A stretch of 64,000 nt of DNA from CAWGMT01 sp963823675 (GCA_963823675.1 CAWGMT010000016.1:124001-188000); one strand, 5' to 3'. Counted from the stretch's first letter, positions 1 through 8,931 are shown. Notes: generated by a model not told the origin, from the letters alone. A program made the numbers and translations.

Positions 1-1152
1 TGGTTTTCCTGGTTCCGACCGGGATCAACGCCACGATCGGCGGCCATGCCGGCGACGCCGGTCCGGTGGCGCAGCTCCTGGCCGGTGTGTGCGACACCCT
101 GGTCGTTCATCCGAACGTGGTGAATGCATCCGACATCAACGAGATGCCCGCGAACGCGCTCTATGTCGAGGGAAGCGTCATCTGCCGGCTCTTGATGGGG
201 ACCGCCGGGCTCTCGCGAGTCCGCAGCAACCGGGTGCTGGTGGTGATCGACCGGCACGAGGAGATCGCCTATTCCAACGCCGCCGTCAACGCGGTCAACG
301 CAGCGCGGGCCTGCTATGGATTCGACTGCGCCCGTATCGTCATGCTCGACCCACCCGTCAAGCTCGTCTCGGAATATACGTTCGACCGGACGAGCCGCCG
401 GCCGCGTCGACAACCTCGGCGACTTCCTCGAGGGCATTCGTCCCTATCGATCCGAAGCCGACGCCATCGCTGTTTCGTCGGTCATCGCCGTTCCGGCGGA
501 ATTCCATCAAGACTACTTCGACAGCGAGGGTGGCATGGTCAACCCTTGGGGCGGAGTCGAGGCCATCTTCACTCATGCGCTGTCGCTGCTCTACGGCCTG
601 CCCTCGGCACATTCGCCAATGATCGAATCCGAGGAGATCGAGTCGATCGATCCCGGAATCGTCGACCCGCGCATGGCCGCCGAGGCGGTCTCGCTGACGT
701 TCCTCCAGTCCATACTCAAAGGACTTTTGCGCAGTCCCCGAATCGAGACCGATCCGGCCGCCATGCAGTTTTCCGAGTGCCTGACCGTGCGCGACATTTC
801 CTGTCTGGTCATCCCCGACGGCTGCCTCGGCCTGCCCGTCCTGGCCGCACTCGAGCAGGGAATCCCGGTGATCGCGGTGAGCGACCCCGATCACCTGATG
901 ACCAATAACCTGGCCGCATTGCCCTGGCGTCCGGGCCAGTTCTGCCGCGTGAACAATTATCTCGAGGCCGTCGGCGTGCTCTGCGCCAAGAGATCGGGCC
1001 TGGCACTCGAGTCGGTCAAACGGCCCATCCTGCCGGCTCCCGTGGCCGAGGTATTTCAGCGGCGCCGCGCGGCGGCGCGATCGAAACCAACAGCGGCCTC
1101 GGCCAGCTCGAAATCGAGCCAGAATGGTCCGTCGCTTCCCGTCGCGCCCTGA
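1..1152 (+). CDS. DUF3326 family protein, 5' partial, one frameshift
   Basis: The frame is open from base 3 and reads straight into VPTGINATIGGHAGDAG, then a stretch with HPNVVNASDINEMP and YVEGS. These are hallmark blocks of the DUF3326 family, which has no known function and is found in cyanobacteria and planctomycetes. The true start lies outside the window. At about 385-400 the conserved sequence moves to the next frame (VDNLGDFLEGI and onward), consistent with one extra base. After the shift the frame stays open to the TGA at 1150-1152 and includes the region around FSECLTVRDISCLVIPDGCL. The last 40 residues are Arg/Ala/Ser rich and probably disordered. Family assignment is from remembered motifs. 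Whether the frameshift is real or a sequence error cannot be decided here. Confidence 0.75.
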
Positions 1153-1166
1153 GTGCCCGCCGGCCC

Positions 1167-2063
1167 ATGCAGACGCTTTATGCCCTCGACCTGACCGAGA
1201 CAACCGGGCCCGACTCGTGCTGGCGAAGGCACCAGAGGCCGGCCGCCCAGCGAGCATTCGCCCCCGGCCGAACCGCGCGTCATCCCGAGCTGCCGCGCGA
1301 CGGTTTCAGCTCGCCGCTCGGCTTCTGGTTCGCGGCAGCCGAGTCGTGGACAACGGATGTACCCCGGCTGCGAGTCGAGTTCCGCGAGCTCGACGAGCTG
1401 GGCCGAGCGAATCCCAACCGCGAGGGCCCACCGTGCGCCGGAGGTGCAACGAGCCGCACGGCCCGAGCCCGGCTGAAACCGCCGCCGCCGGGCGGTCGCG
1501 CTCGGGCCGGAAAAGCATCGCTTCCCCTGACCCTCGTGATCGACCAGGACACGGCCACGGTCGAACTCGACCCCGAATCGTGGGAGAGCGTGGGCGAATC
1601 GGTCCTCTTGGTCGTCGCGCAATTCTGGCGCTTCGGCGCGATTGATCGAAAACTGGAGGACCTGTCGGACTGGGTGCGCGACGACCTCGCCACGACCAAC
1701 GGATACCAGAACGTGATCCGTCCGCGGTGCGCGAGAGAGCTGCGCGCTCACCAGCGATCGCTCCAAGCACTCATTCTCGACCTGCCCGATTTCGAGGCCG
1801 TCTTGACAAACCCGCGCGGTTACCTCGCCGCGGGACGTCCGGCCAATATTTATCGCGCGCTGGCTGCCCGGCTGGGCCTCGACCGCTGGCGGCATGAGAT
1901 TGACGAACGGATCGAGGTCGTGGAGGCGATCTTCGATTCGCTCAGCGAATCGCTCAATCATTTCCAGTCGCTGGCCTTCCAGATTGCATTAGAGCTCTTC
2001 ATCGTGGCGGTGCTGCTTTTGGATGCCGGGCTATTTTTGGCGGATGCGCTCGCTCAGAAATGA
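1167..2063 (+). CDS. Hypothetical protein with C-terminal hydrophobic helix
   Basis: I do not recognise the family with confidence. The first 110 residues are Arg/Pro/Gly rich and may not be the true N-terminus. From about residue 120 the protein looks ordered: a beta segment (LTLVIDQDTATVEL), a long acidic and amphipathic helical part, then an end with DERIEVVEAIFDSLSESLNHF followed by a hydrophobic helix (LAFQIALELFIVAVLLLDAG). A helical domain closing in a hydrophobic segment recalls DUF155/RMD1 proteins, but this is weak. It begins 14 nt after the DUF3326 gene on the same strand, so the two may be cotranscribed. The start codon is uncertain. Confidence 0.5.
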   Translation: MQTLYALDLTETTGPDSCWRRHQRPAAQRAFAPGRTARHPELPRDGFSSPLGFWFAAAESWTTDVPRLRVEFRELDELGRANPNREGPPCAGGATSRTARARLKPPPPGGRARAGKASLPLTLVIDQDTATVELDPESWESVGESVLLVVAQFWRFGAIDRKLEDLSDWVRDDLATTNGYQNVIRPRCARELRAHQRSLQALILDLPDFEAVLTNPRGYLAAGRPANIYRALAARLGLDRWRHEIDERIEVVEAIFDSLSESLNHFQSLAFQIALELFIVAVLLLDAGLFLADALAQK

Positions 2064-2191
2064 GGAACCAGCCCGAAGTGGTACAGACTGGTTGCGTCGG
2101 CCTTTACAGGCTGATAGCCTTCAAAGGGAATGCATTCCGGGCGCCGGAATGCCGCGAGATATCGACCAGGCCAGAACACGAGGAGGTTGTG

Positions 2192-2734
2192 ATGTTGCGG
2201 AACATGGGGCGGCGTGTTGCCATGATGGGCGTGGGCATCCTGCTGGTATCGATCGCCGCCGGCGCGGCCGCGGCCGACTTGCAGGTCGGCGATCAGGCCC
2301 CGGCTTTCTCGATGGCCGGGTCGGACGGCAAGACCTATACCCTCGACCAGTTCAAGGGAAAATCGGCGGTCGTGATTGCCTGGTTCCCCAAGGCGTTCAC
2401 GGGCGGCTGTACCAAGGAATGCAAGTCGATGCGTGAACACAGCAAGGAGCTGCACGCGCTCAAGGTCGCCTACTTCACCGCCAGCGTCGACACCCCCGAG
2501 CTCAACAAGAAATTCGCCGAGTCGCTCGATCTCGACTACCCGATCCTGAGCGACCCCGACAAAACGGTCGCCAAGGCTTATGGCGTGATGTCGGCGCGCG
2601 GTTTCGCCAACCGCTGGACCTTTTATATTGATAAAGAGGGAATCATCCGAGCCATCGACAAATCGGTCAACGCACCGCAGGCGGGGCCGGATGTCGCCGC
2701 CAAGGTCAAGGAGCTGAAGCTGGCCTCGGAATAA
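2192..2734 (+). CDS. Secreted peroxiredoxin (AhpC/TSA, Bcp-like)
   Basis: Thiol peroxidase of the AhpC/TSA fold, predicted to reduce peroxides outside the cytoplasm. The start at ATG 2192 is favoured over upstream in-frame codons because AGGAGG lies at 2181-2186 and the protein then begins with a signal peptide (positive MLRNMGRR, a hydrophobic core, then AGAAAA before the mature part). The peroxidatic cysteine lies in the FTGGCTKEC block. A second cysteine follows four residues later, whereas E. coli Bcp has its resolving cysteine five residues after. The protein is 180 aa, typical once the signal is removed. A second Bcp-type peroxiredoxin without a signal peptide lies at 30824. The gene converges on the SprT-like gene with only 6 nt between stops. 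Confidence 0.88.
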   Translation: MLRNMGRRVAMMGVGILLVSIAAGAAAADLQVGDQAPAFSMAGSDGKTYTLDQFKGKSAVVIAWFPKAFTGGCTKECKSMREHSKELHALKVAYFTASVDTPELNKKFAESLDLDYPILSDPDKTVAKAYGVMSARGFANRWTFYIDKEGIIRAIDKSVNAPQAGPDVAAKVKELKLASE

Positions 2735-2740
2735 ATGGCC

Positions 2741-3343
2741 CTAGCGATCGGTGCTCCCGAGCTGTGCCTCGGCCCAGCGGTACTTCAGCTCGCCGAGAAT
2801 CCGCCAGAAGAGACGGCTGTGCATCAGGCCGTAGACCCGGCAGGATCGCGTCGATCTAAACGAGCGCGGCTCGGTATACTCGAGGTGATGGGCGATCTCG
2901 TGCAGGAACGTGTCGAAGAGCTCCACCAGCGGCCGCCTACCTTCCAGACGGTCGTGCGGATAGATTCGCACCAGGCGCCGGGACTTGTAGTACCCGCCCA
3001 GAATGCGGACGGTTGGCCGCGTGTTGATATCCACGGCATAATTCACCCGGCACAGGTGAATCTGTTCGAGGCGATAACGAAAGAGCGGACCAAGCGCCGA
3101 TACGGGCGGCTCGAACTGGCCCGGGGCGTCCTTGGGCGACGGCCGGGCGAGCACCGGCCGCGGAGGCACGACGATCTCGCCATGGATGCGAGGAGCGAGC
3201 AACTCGCCGTCAGGATTGTCGGCCCGCCGGTCGGCCATCGGTCGATGAGGCTCGTCCATGCGTCGTTCCATCCAACCGAAAGATATCCGTCGTCCCCTCG
3301 TCTTGCGCGGACTCGCCAATCCGGCCCGGTTGACCAGGGACAA
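2741..3343 (-). CDS. SprT-like zinc metallopeptidase domain protein
   Basis: 200 aa. The key motif is LHEIAHHLEY in the C-terminal third, an HExxH zinc site, followed about 25 residues later by a further histidine in GLMHSRLFWRIL. That arrangement fits SprT-like or related minimal gluzincin peptidases, where His, His and a distal His bind zinc and the Glu is catalytic. The N-terminal 80 residues are Arg/Pro rich and may be partly untranslated, since several Met codons occur inside (for example in WMERRMDE). No signal peptide is seen, so it is likely cytoplasmic. The substrate is unknown. It ends 6 nt from the convergent peroxiredoxin gene. Confidence 0.7.
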   Translation of the reverse strand: MSLVNRAGLASPRKTRGRRISFGWMERRMDEPHRPMADRRADNPDGELLAPRIHGEIVVPPRPVLARPSPKDAPGQFEPPVSALGPLFRYRLEQIHLCRVNYAVDINTRPTVRILGGYYKSRRLVRIYPHDRLEGRRPLVELFDTFLHEIAHHLEYTEPRSFRSTRSCRVYGLMHSRLFWRILGELKYRWAEAQLGSTDR

Positions 3344-3774
3344 GACAACTTATCATGTCTCGTCTTGCTTGACTACCTGAGATGAGCCCACGCTGGGATC
3401 ATGCAATCAAGAGCACCGATCTGTAGATGCCCGGTGAACGGCAGTCGGACGTGGCTGGGTCCGTTCTTGGCGCTTCACACCCTCGGCAATGATTCGCAAA
3501 ATTCTACGGGCGCTATCGCCAATCGGCAGGCTTGTGTTCGGCGCTCGTTCCACCACAAGGCATGGCGAACGCTACCTCGTTCGTGGTCGGGCGCGCCGAT
3601 TTGTCGCTCCGGGATGTCCAGTTCCCGCTCTGCTCGGGCACGCCGACTTCACGGCGAGCAAGCAGCTTTTCGCCCCCGCGGCCTTCGTCACAAGTCCACG
3701 GACTCGGATCAAATCGAGTCGCGTCCCTCTTTAACCGGCCGTCGCCAACGGCGAGTCTTCCTGCGTAAATCAAC
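3344..3774. other. Intergenic region, no supported gene
   Basis: Divergent spacer between the SprT-like gene and the toxin-antitoxin pair. Short open frames exist on both strands, but none shows a recognisable domain or a good ribosome site, and their composition is Arg/Ser/Pro rich as expected for random GC-rich frames. The only strong signal is the promoter/operator at its right edge, listed separately. Confidence 0.5.
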
Positions 3775-3803
3775 TTGACTCTATGTCAGTTCCGGCATAG
3801 AGT
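3775..3803 (+). promoter_or_regulatory. Promoter and palindromic operator of the toxin-antitoxin pair
   Basis: A sigma70-like promoter is visible: TTGACT at 3775-3780, a 17-nt spacer, and TAGAGT at 3798-3803. Overlapping it is a perfect inverted repeat, ACTCTATG at 3778-3785 and CATAGAGT at 3796-3803, with a 10-nt spacer. The arms cover part of the -35 box and all of the -10 box. Type II toxin-antitoxin operons are commonly repressed by their HTH antitoxin at such palindromes, so autoregulation by the 4189 product is inferred. Confidence 0.65.
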
Positions 3804-3811
3804 ATGGCGGC

Positions 3812-4192
3812 GTGTGTATGTCAACGGCAGAGGGGCCAGCGCGAAAGCCGCTGGTGCGACTCAGCGGCGAGATCAAGACTCCCCCGTTCTCGAAAGTGGC
3901 ACGGGTGAAGGCCGGCTCCTTGCTGCGCCGACTCCAAGAGGGGGAGGCACTGGGGATGCCTCACTCGCGGCCCATGCCGAGCATCGGGCCGCGCTGCCAC
4001 GAGATCCGGGTCCGCGATGAAAATCGGATCTGGCGGGTGGTTTACCGGCTGGATCCGGATGCAATCCTGATCGCGGGAGTGTTCTCGAAGACCACCCGCG
4101 CCACGTCGAAGCACGACATCGACGATTGCCAGAAACGGCTGAAGGCTTATGACCAAGCGGCCAGGAAAGCCGAGAGGGGAGTGGGACCGTGA
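3812..4192 (+). CDS. RelE/HigB-like toxin (phage-derived Gp49-like family)
   Basis: About 125 aa. The core has the pattern of the phage Gp49-like/HigB family: PLVRLSGEIKTPPFS, then LLRRLQEGEALGMPHSRPMP, then CHEIRVRDENRIWRVVYRL, then ILIAGVFSKTT and a C-terminal KRLKAYD. These proteins adopt the RelE fold and cleave mRNA on the ribosome. Start is GTG 3812 or ATG 3818; both lie just after the promoter/operator, giving a very short leader. The toxin gene comes first and overlaps its HTH antitoxin by four bases (GTGA), implying translational coupling. Toxin-before-antitoxin order is the HigBA arrangement. Confidence 0.85.
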   Translation: MCMSTAEGPARKPLVRLSGEIKTPPFSKVARVKAGSLLRRLQEGEALGMPHSRPMPSIGPRCHEIRVRDENRIWRVVYRLDPDAILIAGVFSKTTRATSKHDIDDCQKRLKAYDQAARKAERGVGP

Positions 4193-4494
4193 ACAGGGAG
4201 AAGCGGCGAGCTCTGGAAGCGGCCGGGTTCGTTTTCGAGGATGCCGAGGACTTCCTTGAGCTCACCATTGAGGAACGCCGCTTGGTCGACTTGCGGCTTG
4301 CCGTCAGCCGGGCCGTCCGTGCGCGCCGGGAGCAGCAACACCTGACTCAAGAGCAAGTGGCCAAGAAGTTGAAGTCGAGCCAGTCCCGGGTCGCCAAGAT
4401 GGAGGCCGGAGCAATCGACGTGTCGCTCGATTTGATGTTCCGAGGGCTGTTTGCCCTGGGTGGGAGCCTGGAGGATCTCCGGTTGGCACCGTAG
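4189..4494 (+). CDS. XRE-family HTH antitoxin (HigA-like)
   Basis: 101 aa. The C-terminal half is a helix-turn-helix of the Cro/C1 type: LRLAVSRAVRARREQQHLTQ, EQVAKKLKSSQSRVAKMEAG, then a closing helix. The N-terminal part (RRALEAAGFVFEDAEDFLEL) matches the usual toxin-binding segment of Gp49-associated antitoxins. GTG 4189 overlaps the toxin stop. The product should neutralise the 3812 toxin and bind the palindrome at 3778-3803. Length and frame look intact. Confidence 0.87.
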   Translation: MNREKRRALEAAGFVFEDAEDFLELTIEERRLVDLRLAVSRAVRARREQQHLTQEQVAKKLKSSQSRVAKMEAGAIDVSLDLMFRGLFALGGSLEDLRLAP

Positions 4495-4503
4495 TGTACG
4501 GGC

Positions 4504-5310
4504 ATGCTTCGATTGGTGGGTTGGCCAGCGTGCGCTCACCCGACGAGAATTGCGTTGAGCCACGATTCGTCGATTTTTCTCCTGACCAATGACGACGGCT
4601 GGGATTCTCCCGGGCTTCTTGCTCTGCGACAGGCCGCCCTTGGGCTGGGCCGTTGCCGGGTGGTCGCTCCGAGCGGTCCGCAGTCGGGGTGTGGACACCG
4701 CGTGACGACCCACGCGCCGATCGAGGTCAAGGCGATGGGCGAGGATATCCTGGCCGTTGGCGGGACGCCCGCCGACTGCGTTCGGCTGGCGCTCCACACG
4801 CTCGCGCCCAAGCCGCAGTGGATCTTGTCGGGAATCAATGCCGGCGGCAATCTTGGGGCCGACGTCCATCATTCCGGCACTGTTGCGGCGGTTCGCGAGG
4901 GGGCGTTGCATGGCTTGCCGGGAATCGCTTTGTCCCAGTACACCGCCCGCGGGCGCGCGGTCGACTGGGACCGGGCCGCGCGCTGGGCTCGCGAAGTTCT
5001 GGGCCAGCTCCTGGCGCTTTCCTGGGAAGCGGGTACGTTCTGGAACGTCAATTTTCCTCATCCCGCGGCGGAGGGGCCCGACCCGGAGGTGGTCTTCTGC
5101 CCGCTCGATCCGTCGCCCTTGCCGCTCGATTATCGCGTGGAGGAAGGCGGCTTCGTCTACGCCGGCGACTACCAGAAGCGAGCGCGCGAGCCGGGGACCG
5201 ACGTGGATGTGTGCTTCGGCGGCCGGATTGCGGTAACCCTCGTCCGCGTTGCGGGTTCGGCCTGTTCCGCGCGATCGCGCCCTGCGAGCCCGGTGCCAGC
5301 GGTCGATTGA
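4504..5310 (+). CDS. surE: 5'/3'-nucleotidase SurE
   Basis: Metal-dependent survival protein E, which removes phosphate from nucleoside 5'- and 3'-monophosphates. The N-terminal core carries the family signature LLTNDDGWDSPGLLAL with the paired Asp residues, then VVAPSGPQSGCGHRVTT, GGTPADCVRLALH, and ILSGINAGGNLGADVHHSGT with the conserved Asn and the Ser/Gly loop. Length fits the family. ATG 4504 is possible, but TTG 4555 lies in frame only five residues before the conserved IFLLTNDDG and may be the true start. It follows the antitoxin by 9 nt. No operon partner in stationary-phase survival is seen nearby. Confidence 0.92.
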   Translation: MLRLVGWPACAHPTRIALSHDSSIFLLTNDDGWDSPGLLALRQAALGLGRCRVVAPSGPQSGCGHRVTTHAPIEVKAMGEDILAVGGTPADCVRLALHTLAPKPQWILSGINAGGNLGADVHHSGTVAAVREGALHGLPGIALSQYTARGRAVDWDRAARWAREVLGQLLALSWEAGTFWNVNFPHPAAEGPDPEVVFCPLDPSPLPLDYRVEEGGFVYAGDYQKRAREPGTDVDVCFGGRIAVTLVRVAGSACSARSRPASPVPAVD

Positions 5311-5503
5311 GGGCGGTCGTTGGTCGAGACGGTCTGGCCGATCCGGCCGGGGGCGTGTCATAATGAATCGTGGGAGCGGCCTGCGCGATACGAGAGCACC
5401 CTGCGGCAATTTTCGTGGGTTTTTGCCGGCCCGCTTGCCCGCGGTCGAGATCATCATTCACAATCCGATCATCCCGCAATCGGTATCCCGGAAGGAGAAT
5501 TCC

Positions 5504-6079
5504 ATGAGTTCGTGGCACGTGAAAGTTGTGGGAGCGTTTTTGGGACTGGCGGTCTGTGGGTGTGAAGAGCCCCAGGACATCGTGCCCGTCGCGCCGCCGG
5601 GCGCGGTCATTCCCCGACCATCTCCCGACAGCGAGCCTGCGTCGGCTCAGGGCGAGATGGCCGCGCCGGGCCTGGAGTCGCAGTCGCATGCGCTCAAGCC
5701 GGGCGAGTACACGCCGGCCACACCGACAACAAAGGGGCAGACCAAGACGACCGCTCACGGCGTGAAGTACGAAACTCTTCAAGAAGGCGCTGGCCCGGAA
5801 GCCAAGCCCGGCCAATCGATCAGGGTCCATTACGTGGGCAAGCTCGAGAACGGCGAGGTGTTCGACACGACTCGATCCGCCGGGTCGCCCCGTCTGCTCA
5901 CGATCGGCGACAAGGATCAGATCAAAGTGTGGGCGGAAGCCTTGCCGGGCATGAGGGTCGGCGAAGTCCGCAAGATGATCGTGCCGCCCGCTCTGGGGTA
6001 CGGCCCGAAAGGCAGGCCACCCGTCGTTCCACCCAATTCAACGCTGGTATTCGAGGTCGAGCTGATCGATATTCTTTGA
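5504..6079 (+). CDS. FKBP-type peptidyl-prolyl isomerase lipoprotein
   Basis: 191 aa from ATG 5504, chosen because GAAGGAG at 5491-5497 sits just upstream and the N-terminus then forms a lipoprotein signal ending in VCGCEEP. A Pro/Ala/Ser-rich linker (about residues 25-85) precedes an FKBP domain: GQSIRVHYVGKLENGEVFD, LPGMRVGEVRKMIVPPALGY, and VPPNSTLVFEVELIDI at the C-terminus. The domain catalyses cis/trans isomerisation of prolyl bonds. Lipidation would place it at the membrane facing the periplasm. The kinase gene starts 18 nt after the stop, so both may share a transcript. Confidence 0.9.
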   Translation: MSSWHVKVVGAFLGLAVCGCEEPQDIVPVAPPGAVIPRPSPDSEPASAQGEMAAPGLESQSHALKPGEYTPATPTTKGQTKTTAHGVKYETLQEGAGPEAKPGQSIRVHYVGKLENGEVFDTTRSAGSPRLLTIGDKDQIKVWAEALPGMRVGEVRKMIVPPALGYGPKGRPPVVPPNSTLVFEVELIDIL

Positions 6080-6096
6080 ACCGAACGAGGAATCGC

Positions 6097-6954
6097 ATGG
6101 CGAAAGCGAGTGTAGCGCCGCAGTTCTCCGGCATGAAATACCGTGTGGTGAACACGCTTGGCTCCGGCGCGGGAAGCACCATCCTGCTCATCAGCGACAA
6201 GACTGCCGGCGGCAAGCGCTACGCCCTGAAGGTCGTCCGCAAGCAGGATCCCGAGGACGAGATCTACGTCCAGCAAGCGTTGACGGAATTCGAAGCGGCC
6301 AAGAAGCTCAATCACCCGGCCATTTCCAAGGTCTACGACTGCCGCCTCAAGAAGTCGTGGTTCAAGATCACGGGGGTCGAGCTCTTGATGGAGTTCGTCG
6401 ACGGCAAAACGCTCGATGAAATCGAGGCCCCGCAAATGGGGCAGCTCTTGCTGATGTTCTGCCACGTGGCGTCGGCCATGGCCCACATGCACCGCCGCGG
6501 CGTCTACCACGGCGACTTGAAGCCGGGAAACATCATGTTGACCGGCAACGGTCAGGTGAAGCTCATCGATTTCGGCACCGCCTGGGTTCGCGGCCAGGAC
6601 AAGAGCCGCGTGCAAGGGACGCCTCAGTACATCGCCCCCGAACAGGCCAGCGAGAAGACGGTCGATGAACGGACCGACATGTACAACCTGGGCGCGACCA
6701 TGTATCGGATGTTCACCGGACGATTTGCCCAGCAGGGGATCCCCAAGCCGGGGAGCGACCGCAAGTTGCCGGCGCCATCGAAGGTCAACGCACGCATCCC
6801 CCCGCCGCTTTCCGAGCTGATCGTCGCGTGCCTGAATCTCGACCCGTCAAAGCGGCCGGCTGGAATGTTCGAGATCCGCGATCAGTTGAGCGGCATCGCC
6901 AAGCAAATCGGCCTGGCCGACGTGGACCTGCGCGGGGCCGACGACGACGAGTGA
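6097..6954 (+). CDS. Soluble Ser/Thr protein kinase, HGD-type catalytic loop
   Basis: 285 aa, kinase domain only, no membrane segment. Start ATG 6097 follows GAGGAA at about 6087. Visible motifs are a Gly-rich loop LGSGAGSTI (shorter in Gly than usual), the ATP lysine in YALKVVRK, the catalytic loop YHGDLKPGNIM, the metal-binding LIDFGTA, the activation segment ending in GTPQYIAPEQ, and DERTDMYNLGATMY. The usual HRD is HGD here, so this is a non-RD kinase and probably does not need activation-loop phosphorylation. It lacks sensor or propeller domains common in planctomycete kinases. The substrate is unknown. Confidence 0.9.
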   Translation: MAKASVAPQFSGMKYRVVNTLGSGAGSTILLISDKTAGGKRYALKVVRKQDPEDEIYVQQALTEFEAAKKLNHPAISKVYDCRLKKSWFKITGVELLMEFVDGKTLDEIEAPQMGQLLLMFCHVASAMAHMHRRGVYHGDLKPGNIMLTGNGQVKLIDFGTAWVRGQDKSRVQGTPQYIAPEQASEKTVDERTDMYNLGATMYRMFTGRFAQQGIPKPGSDRKLPAPSKVNARIPPPLSELIVACLNLDPSKRPAGMFEIRDQLSGIAKQIGLADVDLRGADDDE

Positions 6955-7087
6955 CCGACCGCAGCCAAAGCCAACCTTGCGAGAATGGGCAGAGACGCCT
7001 AGGATGAACGGCTTACCGACGTGGCGTGAATGGCTTTGATCGAGCCGCCACGATCGACTCGGCAAGTCCTGATCCGGCACGGAGCAC

Positions 7088-8806
7088 ATGCAGTACAATC
7101 CCGCCAATCCACTGATCGTCCAGGGGGACCGCACGATCCTGCTGGAGGTTGACAATCCGCTCTACGCCCTGGCTCGTGATGCCATTGCGCCCTTCGCCGA
7201 GCTCGAGAAGAGCCCCGAGCACATCCATACCTACCGCTTGACTCCGCTCTCGCTCTGGAACGCGGCCGCGGCCGGGATGTCGGCTGCCGCGATGATCGAG
7301 GCGCTCGATACTTACACCAAGTTTCCGCTGCCGCCCAACGTGCCGTCGGACGTCGAGGAGCTGGTCAGCCGCTACGGCCGCGTGCGGCTGGAGCGCGCGG
7401 GCGGTCAGCTTCGGCTGATCACCGGGGATCGGCCGCTCCTGGAGGAGCTGGCACGCCAGCGGGGCGTGCGCGACTACCTGGGCCAAAGGATCGATGACAC
7501 CAGTTTCGCGATTGACGATGCCAACCGGGGCGTCTTGAAACAGGCGCTCATCACGGTCGGTTATCCAGCCGAGGATCTGGCCGGATATACAGCCGGGGCC
7601 GCGCTGCCGGTCTCGCTTCGGGCCGGCACGCTCGCTGGCGAGCCCTTCCAGGTGCGAGACTACCAGCAATCGGCTGTCGCTGCGTTCTATGCCGGCGGCG
7701 ATGCGCGGGGAGGCTCGGGCGTGATTGTCCTGCCGTGCGGCTCGGGCAAGACGATCGTTGGTCTTGCCGCCCTGGCGGCGCTTGGCACCGAGACCTTGAT
7801 CCTCACGACCAGCACGACCGCCGTCGAGCAGTGGCGGCGCGAGATTCTGGACAAGACCGACCTCGATCCCGACCTGATCGGCACCTATACCGGCGATTCC
7901 AAGACGCTGGCGCCGGTGACATTGGCCACCTACCAGATCGTGACCTACCGTCCCAAGAAGGACGGCGAGTTTCCCCATTTCCAGCTCTTCGACAAGCGCG
8001 ATTGGGGGTTGATCATCTACGACGAGGTACACTTGCTCCCGGCACCGGTCTTCCGGATCACCGCCGACATCCAGGCCCGGCGCCGGCTGGGGCTGACTGC
8101 GACCCTGGTCCGGGAAGATCATCGCGAAGAAGACGTCTTCAGCCTGATCGGGCCCAAGAAATATGACGTGCCCTGGCGGGTACTCGAGTCGAAAGGGTGG
8201 ATCGCCGAGGCCCGATGCCATGAGATCCGCCTCGGCATGCCCGCCGATCTACGGATGGAATACGCCCTGGCTGAGTGGCGGGAGAAATTCCGCCTGGCCA
8301 GCGAGAACCCGGCCAAGGACGAGCTGGTGGCCACGCTCCTGGAACAGCATGACGGCCCCGACGATCGCGTGCTCATCATCGGTCAGTACCTCAAGCAACT
8401 GCGCCGCCTGGCCGAGCGGTTCGAGGTGCCGCTCATCACGGGACAGACGCCCAACGCCGAGCGCGAGGAACTTTACGACAGCTTGCGCCGCGGGACCTTA
8501 CGACGACTGGTCCTCTCCAAGGTCGGCAATTTCGCCATCGATCTGCCCGACGCCAATGTCATGATCCAGGTATCCGGAACCTTCGGCAGCCGTCAGGAGG
8601 AGGCCCAACGCCTGGGACGGATCCTCCGGCCCAAGGAGGGCGAACGTCCCGCCCAGTTCTTCACCCTGGTCAGCCGCGACACCCGCGAAATGGACTTCGC
8701 CCACCATCGCCAGCTCTTTCTCACCGAACAAGGCTACAACTACGAGATCCTCGACGAATCGGATGTCGTGGACCGCGGTCTGGTGCGATCGTCGGCGACC
8801 GGATGA
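7088..8806 (+). CDS. XPB/ERCC3-type superfamily 2 DNA helicase
   Basis: 572 aa, full length for bacterial XPB. An N-terminal XPB-type damage-recognition-like domain spans about residues 1-180. Helicase motifs follow: Walker A CGSGKT with Lys221, DEVH box at about 312-315, GLTATL at about 335-340, and the XPB-specific RED triplet right after it at about 342-344. The second RecA domain ends with QRLGRILRP. XPB unwinds short stretches of DNA and acts in nucleotide excision repair in eukaryotes and archaea. The bacterial role is less clear. The helicase-associated gene downstream repeats an arrangement known from Actinobacteria, supporting a shared complex. Confidence 0.92.
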   Translation: MQYNPANPLIVQGDRTILLEVDNPLYALARDAIAPFAELEKSPEHIHTYRLTPLSLWNAAAAGMSAAAMIEALDTYTKFPLPPNVPSDVEELVSRYGRVRLERAGGQLRLITGDRPLLEELARQRGVRDYLGQRIDDTSFAIDDANRGVLKQALITVGYPAEDLAGYTAGAALPVSLRAGTLAGEPFQVRDYQQSAVAAFYAGGDARGGSGVIVLPCGSGKTIVGLAALAALGTETLILTTSTTAVEQWRREILDKTDLDPDLIGTYTGDSKTLAPVTLATYQIVTYRPKKDGEFPHFQLFDKRDWGLIIYDEVHLLPAPVFRITADIQARRRLGLTATLVREDHREEDVFSLIGPKKYDVPWRVLESKGWIAEARCHEIRLGMPADLRMEYALAEWREKFRLASENPAKDELVATLLEQHDGPDDRVLIIGQYLKQLRRLAERFEVPLITGQTPNAEREELYDSLRRGTLRRLVLSKVGNFAIDLPDANVMIQVSGTFGSRQEEAQRLGRILRPKEGERPAQFFTLVSRDTREMDFAHHRQLFLTEQGYNYEILDESDVVDRGLVRSSATG

Positions 8807-8931
8807 GCGTTTCCCGCTGCCCAAGATCAAGTCAGCTTTGCTCGGACCGGATCGGATCGGTTGTATTCCCTGGATCATGACCACATGGCGCTCTGACGAT
8901 GACCAGCTCAAGGGGCCGCATCCCCGTAAAA

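Noticed and set aside
4147..5457. A long minus-strand frame opposite surE
   Set aside because: Arg/Pro/Gln-rich, no domain, and entirely shadowed by the well-supported surE gene.
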